A stretch of DNA of 64,000 nt, taken from contig NZ_JARP01000004.1 of NCBI RefSeq assembly GCF_000708595.2, forward strand, positions 1 to 64,000, read 5' to 3'. The position numbers and the translations under genes are program-made. The notes under the pieces were generated by a model that was given only the letters and a program-made list of their open reading frames with translations, was not told the DNA's origin and did not search any database. Shown here in pieces: positions 59,827 through 64,000 of the stretch; position 1 is the stretch's first letter; each line of letters begins with the position of its first letter. The stretch comes from Flavobacterium sp. KJJ (lineage in GTDB: Bacteria; Bacteroidota; Bacteroidia; Flavobacteriales; Flavobacteriaceae).

Positions 59827-62800
59827 TTAGAATGGTTTTTTGAGTTTCGGTTTCATAGGATTATTTAATTGATCATATCTTTGATAAAGTTCCAGTGGCA
59901 ATCCACCAGTATTACCATCTAATGGAGCAGCAAACCATCTTCCAATATTAATATCTCTCAATTGGATTGTTCCTTTTAATAAATATTCCCCTGTATTTAC
60001 ATTTGGTAGTCCAGCTAGATTTCTATAATTAGGTATATATTTAGGATTTATTAATGAATATGATTTACCAAACTCTGATGAACCTCCTCCATAAACTCTA
60101 AAAACATTCACTTCAATGCCTCCAATTCTTGTAGCAATACTCTCTGCTAGATATGGCGCAGCCAATGATACTGCAATATCTGGTGCACTGTATCCAGCTG
60201 CATAGGACCAATCATAAATAGACATATTAGTAATATTGTTATAAATCTCTCTTTGATAATCCTTACTTGCATTAAAAAACAAACTTCTACCATTTAATAT
60301 ATCACTTTTAAAACTGCTCATGGTATTATACCAATATACAGGATCACCTGCCTGATAATCGACAAAATTAGAAACTTCAATTACCCTGTCATTTAACCCA
60401 CTTTCAAATGCATTATTTACTTTAGGAAAAAAACCAAGGATGCTTTCTCCAGTAATATCTCCAGAACTTATTGCACTGGCACCTAAAGCTGGCTTATTAT
60501 TATAGCTATCAATATAGCTGTTAGTCGCTCCCGTCGCATATGATGATGCTACTCCTGACCCTGTACTAGAAAATGCACTCATCCATGTATTCAAATTCCA
60601 CTTGAAAGGATTAGCCTCACCACTTGAAGCACCTCCATGAACATAAGCAGAAAATAAAAATCCTGCTACGAAATTCCAAAATTCTCCGCTTTGATCTGTA
60701 TATTTTAGAGGATTATTTAAAACATAACCGTAACGATTATAATTCTGGGGATTAAAAGGATCCTGAATATTGTTATCTGGCTGCAAAAACCTGCGAAGTT
60801 TAGGATCATACAAACGTCCATTCATGTTTATAATCCCTACACTTTGAATATGTTCATGTCCTGTATAGCCTCTGTCAAGAATCGTTAAACCAGACAATAC
60901 ATTACCAGCTCCGTCCTGGACTTTTAAAATATCTCCCCAAGCATCAAACAAGCGTTTTTCAACTATTATTCCACTTTCATCAGTAACAGCTAAAATAGTC
61001 CCTTGATAATCGCGTTGTAAATATAAATAATTTCCTGAATTTATACCATCACTTTTAAAAACAGCTGGGGCAGAATATCCGTCACCGCCAACATAAGTAA
61101 CAAACTCAAATTGTCCAGTCGTTTTGTTTTCCTTAATTTCCATGGTACCATCAGCAGAATAGTGCTTACGTAAGGGCCTCTCCAGCTTATCTTGTAAACT
61201 GCCATAAAACATTGCACTTCTCTGGCTATCATCATTGTAAACAAAACTTACTTTATCAACGCCTGTTTCTTCAATCTGCACAGGACTTTTAAATGTATTA
61301 TAAGAAATGTCTAAGAGTCTATTTGCAGCAACTGGATTACTTGTTTTTCGGATCTTTACGTCATCAAACCATACGCTTCCGCTACCCATAACATCTAGCC
61401 TAAGTCTTAATGATTTTACACTTGCTGGAACCAAAACTGTCATTTCTATTTGTGTCCATGTATTTAAAATTGGTGTATATTTACTGGCTACATAAGAGAA
61501 ATATCCACTTTCATTTGCATTATATTCAAAAAGTGTCAATTGACCTAATGGACCATCCGAGTAAACCCAGCCTGAAAAAGTGTACTCCGTATCAACTACA
61601 TTGTTAATTGGCATTGAAACGTCAGATTGTACGTAACTAATTGATACCCCAGAAGGAGCTGTATTTATTTTCACAGCATTTTTACCTGTAAATGATTTAG
61701 TATTGTCGTAAGAAATACATTGAGTATTATATGCTCCTAGTGACCATCCTTTTCTATCCTCCATACTGTCATTAAACATTCCCTCCCTATTCAAATAATA
61801 TCCTGTCGCTTCTTGACCAAGTTCAATAGAACTGTTCTGATATGGCTTATCTTGAAAAATATAATTATAACTTCCTAAATTATTTTGTGTAATCCTGCCT
61901 TTATCATCATAAGACTGTATTTCCTCTACACCTTGAATATTATTAAATTTCGTTAAACGATCTTTATCGTCATAATCGAAATTTTCATTCCACGCAAACA
62001 AGTTATTAGTTCTGCTTATCAAATTCTCCTTGGCAGGATTAAAACTGGTATTTAAAGTCAAAATATTTGCTGAAGGTGTTGTTTTATAATATTTAAACTG
62101 GGATGCAAATCCATTATTATAATCTTTAGTAATAGTTGTAGGCCCGCTTTTTGCACTTAATAGCTGACCTCTGCCGTTGACTAAATTTGTCTGCCAGACA
62201 ACATTACTGGTAATACTGTCTAATATTTGATAATGAACACCATTAAGATATGTATTGCGTATTGTTTTACTGCTTTGTGAAGTTCCAATTTTTGCCGTTG
62301 AATTTTCAAACTCTATTCGTCCTAATGCATCGTATTTATACCTCTTTATAAATATTGCATAAGGAGTAGTCTCTGTTTTTTGACTTATTCGCTTTGATGT
62401 GTCATATTTATAATCAGTTATAGTGTTAGTTTTATTTTCTAAATCTTCATATTTAATCTTGATCAATAATTTATCAGAATTGTAGGTATAAGTTGTCTTT
62501 GAATCTGTCTTATTTCCTTTTATTGTTTTAGTATCTAATTTACCAAGACTTGTTAAATTGTAATTTGTTATCCCGTTTGGATTCTCTTCTTTTATTAAAT
62601 CCCCAAAATCATTATAACTGTATTTAAAAGTACCTGCAGAAGGATCTATAAGCTCTTTTTTCCTGCCCCATCCATCGTACAATATTTTAGTTTCTATGCC
62701 TCCAAAATTAATTTTACTTAAATTGCCATTGGGAGAATAAGTGTAGTCAATAGTTGAAGAACCATCAGACATTGAAGCTATTTTTCCTATAGCATTTTTT

Positions 62801-64000
62801 AAATATGTTTCGTTTTTTGTTCCGTCGCTTATTTTTGTTGTCAGATTAAGAGAATTATCAATGTCTGTTATTTTTCCTGTAGAGGCAACACTTTGAAATA
62901 CTCTTCCGTACACATCATACTTTGTCTCATTCCATTGCGAGGGACTTGATCCAATATAAGGATCACTGACTTTTATTGTTCTGTCATAAATATCATAGAG
63001 ATATGAAATATACGAGAATGTTCCCATTATATTTTTAACTCCCGTTTTTGTTTTTCTGCCAAGATCATCAAAAGTCTCTTCCTCCACACTTCCGTCACTT
63101 CCCGATTTTGTTAGAACTGTATTCCCATTAGCATTTACATAATTAAATGTTACAGCATATCCTAGATAATCGGTTTCTTTTGTTTTTTTAAACCATGAAT
63201 CATATTCATACAAAGTAGTTTGAAGAAGAGGATTTATTGTAGATTTTAATGTCCCGTTTGCATTGTATTCAAATGATGTAGTTAATTTTTCAACATCGAT
63301 ACTTTTCTTCAAAAATCGTCCTGTAGGATCATATTCAAAACTAGTTTCTCTTGTATCAGCACCAGCTTTAAGTGTTTTTTTAATGATATTTCCAAAAGGA
63401 TCATAGAATAAATTCTCCGTAATTTCACTTGTATCAGCATCACCTTTTTTCTTTATTTCTGAAATTAAATTATTGGAATATGAATATAATTCTTCATTGC
63501 TAGAAGTGCCTCCTGAAGCTGTAACAACTTGTGATTTTCCAGTAAGACGCCCTATGTAATAAGCAGAACCATTTGTTTGATTTTCGTAAGTTATAACGCC
63601 CGTAGTAGTGTGTACGGTTTGTGCTCCTTCGATTATTTTAATTGTAGTCTGTATTGGATTGTTATACGGATCATAATTTACATAAGTTTCTGAACCCGTA
63701 TTATCTAAACCATTATAATTTTTGATAATTGTATTTTTAATTTTAAAACACTTATTTGGCAAAACATCACTTTCATAACTTAATCTTGATTTTGCTATAT
63801 ATTCAACAGGAGTATTTGGTGAATTATTAGCCTCTTCGTTTATTTTTGCAGAAAACGTACTGCCCGATTTAATCCATGAATTAGGCTTTAAAGTAATACT
63901 TTGCGTTGCCACCAAATTATCTGTTTCTGTAACAGTGTAATTATTATTTTTAATAATTACACTGTCAATTTTATTTTCTGAAACCCTTAAAGGATCGTGC
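59827..64000 (-). CDS. Rhs-family polymorphic toxin (5' end outside the window)
   Basis: At least 1390 residues are encoded; no stop interrupts the frame to the right edge, and the first in-window TTG at 63915 is not the true start. Order: beta-rich start (ATQSITLKPNSWIKSGSTFSAKI), many YD repeats (SYNDFGDLIKEENPNG and RYKYDALGRIEF), a CBM-like domain (GWVYSDGPLGQLTLFEYNAN ... SGSVWFDDVKIRK), the Rhs core (60457-60939) and a toxin after SSGD. The toxin ends VFRVYGGGSSEFGKSYSLIN and WFAAPLDGNTGGLPLELY, perhaps ADP-ribosyltransferase-like (uncertain). Export is likely but its route is not shown. Confidence 0.9.
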   Translation of the reverse strand, partial: HDPLRVSENKIDSVIIKNNNYTVTETDNLVATQSITLKPNSWIKSGSTFSAKINEEANNSPNTPVEYIAKSRLSYESDVLPNKCFKIKNTIIKNYNGLDNTGSETYVNYDPYNNPIQTTIKIIEGAQTVHTTTGVITYENQTNGSAYYIGRLTGKSQVVTASGGTSSNEELYSYSNNLISEIKKKGDADTSEITENLFYDPFGNIIKKTLKAGADTRETSFEYDPTGRFLKKSIDVEKLTTSFEYNANGTLKSTINPLLQTTLYEYDSWFKKTKETDYLGYAVTFNYVNANGNTVLTKSGSDGSVEEETFDDLGRKTKTGVKNIMGTFSYISYLYDIYDRTIKVSDPYIGSSPSQWNETKYDVYGRVFQSVASTGKITDIDNSLNLTTKISDGTKNETYLKNAIGKIASMSDGSSTIDYTYSPNGNLSKINFGGIETKILYDGWGRKKELIDPSAGTFKYSYNDFGDLIKEENPNGITNYNLTSLGKLDTKTIKGNKTDSKTTYTYNSDKLLIKIKYEDLENKTNTITDYKYDTSKRISQKTETTPYAIFIKRYKYDALGRIEFENSTAKIGTSQSSKTIRNTYLNGVHYQILDSITSNVVWQTNLVNGRGQLLSAKSGPTTITKDYNNGFASQFKYYKTTPSANILTLNTSFNPAKENLISRTNNLFAWNENFDYDDKDRLTKFNNIQGVEEIQSYDDKGRITQNNLGSYNYIFQDKPYQNSSIELGQEATGYYLNREGMFNDSMEDRKGWSLGAYNTQCISYDNTKSFTGKNAVKINTAPSGVSISYVQSDVSMPINNVVDTEYTFSGWVYSDGPLGQLTLFEYNANESGYFSYVASKYTPILNTWTQIEMTVLVPASVKSLRLRLDVMGSGSVWFDDVKIRKTSNPVAANRLLDISYNTFKSPVQIEETGVDKVSFVYNDDSQRSAMFYGSLQDKLERPLRKHYSADGTMEIKENKTTGQFEFVTYVGGDGYSAPAVFKSDGINSGNYLYLQRDYQGTILAVTDESGIIVEKRLFDAWGDILKVQDGAGNVLSGLTILDRGYTGHEHIQSVGIINMNGRLYDPKLRRFLQPDNNIQDPFNPQNYNRYGYVLNNPLKYTDQSGEFWNFVAGFLFSAYVHGGASSGEANPFKWNLNTWMSAFSSTGSGVASSYATGATNSYIDSYNNKPALGASAISSGDITGESILGFFPKVNNAFESGLNDRVIEVSNFVDYQAGDPVYWYNTMSSFKSDILNGRSLFFNASKDYQREIYNNITNMSIYDWSYAAGYSAPDIAVSLAAPYLAESIATRIGGIEVNVFRVYGGGSSEFGKSYSLINPKYIPNYRNLAGLPNVNTGEYLLKGTIQLRDINIGRWFAAPLDGNTGGLPLELYQRYDQLNNPMKPKLKKPF
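60457..60939 (-). repeat. Copy of the Rhs core end (483 bases), main gene side
   Basis: This stretch of the main Rhs gene is the counterpart of 58546-59028. The sharp loss of similarity at 60457 marks the toxin boundary. It gives the homology needed for replacing one toxin end with the other. Confidence 0.85.

Overview
The window is a low-GC chromosomal segment from a Flavobacterium, probably close to F. johnsoniae. The evidence is the gliding genes gldF and gldG beside dnaN, Bacteroidota promoters (TTG, 19-21 bases, TAnnTTTG), the lack of Shine-Dalgarno sites, and many Bacteroidota-type families (DUF4294, DUF2452, DUF2805). No tRNA, CRISPR array or prophage was seen. The left edge (1-212) carries two tandem minus-strand promoters with similar leaders. 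These look like the promoter region of an rRNA operon lying just outside the window.

From 0.4 to 10 kb the main unit is a two-component system followed by a complete heavy-metal efflux system (TolC-type, adaptor, CzcA-type pump). Four TTAAG repeats about one helical turn apart precede the efflux genes and are a likely operator. From 10 to 31.7 kb lie mostly housekeeping genes: purC, an S9 peptidase, a HAD phosphatase, phoH, a SAM hydrolase, gldFG, dnaN, a DsbA-like protein, a membrane MutS-like ATPase, a universal stress protein, mnmE, a nitroreductase and a SpoU methyltransferase. Between them sit two families of inverted-repeat elements. One small gene (DUF7660 type) is frameshifted.

From 31.7 to 49.4 kb is a stress cluster: MgtC, DinD, PEP synthase, a PAS histidine kinase, a receiver-CRP/FNR fusion regulator, Hsp20, an ATP-cone/nuclease fusion, a beta-CASP ribonuclease, an OsmC-like protein, three BON proteins, a universal stress protein, LOG, a PRC-barrel protein and small membrane proteins. 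The kinase PAS domain aligns without gaps to the haem PAS of FixL, including the haem histidine and the key arginine. The partner regulator has an FNR-type recognition helix (ExxSR) but no Fe-S cysteines. Six perfect TGAT-N4-ATCA palindromes (the FNR/FixK core) lie upstream of PEP synthase, hsp20, the GSP17M-like gene and the BON operon. I infer a one-step FixL to receiver-FixK oxygen circuit controlling a dormancy-type regulon. This is the most interesting system in the window.

From 49.4 to 57.4 kb are accessory genes: a secreted lyase-like lipoprotein, a flavin reductase, a YegP protein, two NAD(P)-binding proteins (one lacking the catalytic tyrosine) and a soluble PAS kinase. From 57.4 kb to the right edge is a polymorphic-toxin locus read leftward. 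It holds a large Rhs protein cut by the window end, its likely immunity gene, an IS1-type transposase remnant, and an orphan Rhs tip with a frameshifted second toxin and its own likely immunity gene. The two Rhs tips share a colinear 483-base block that ends at the toxin boundary.
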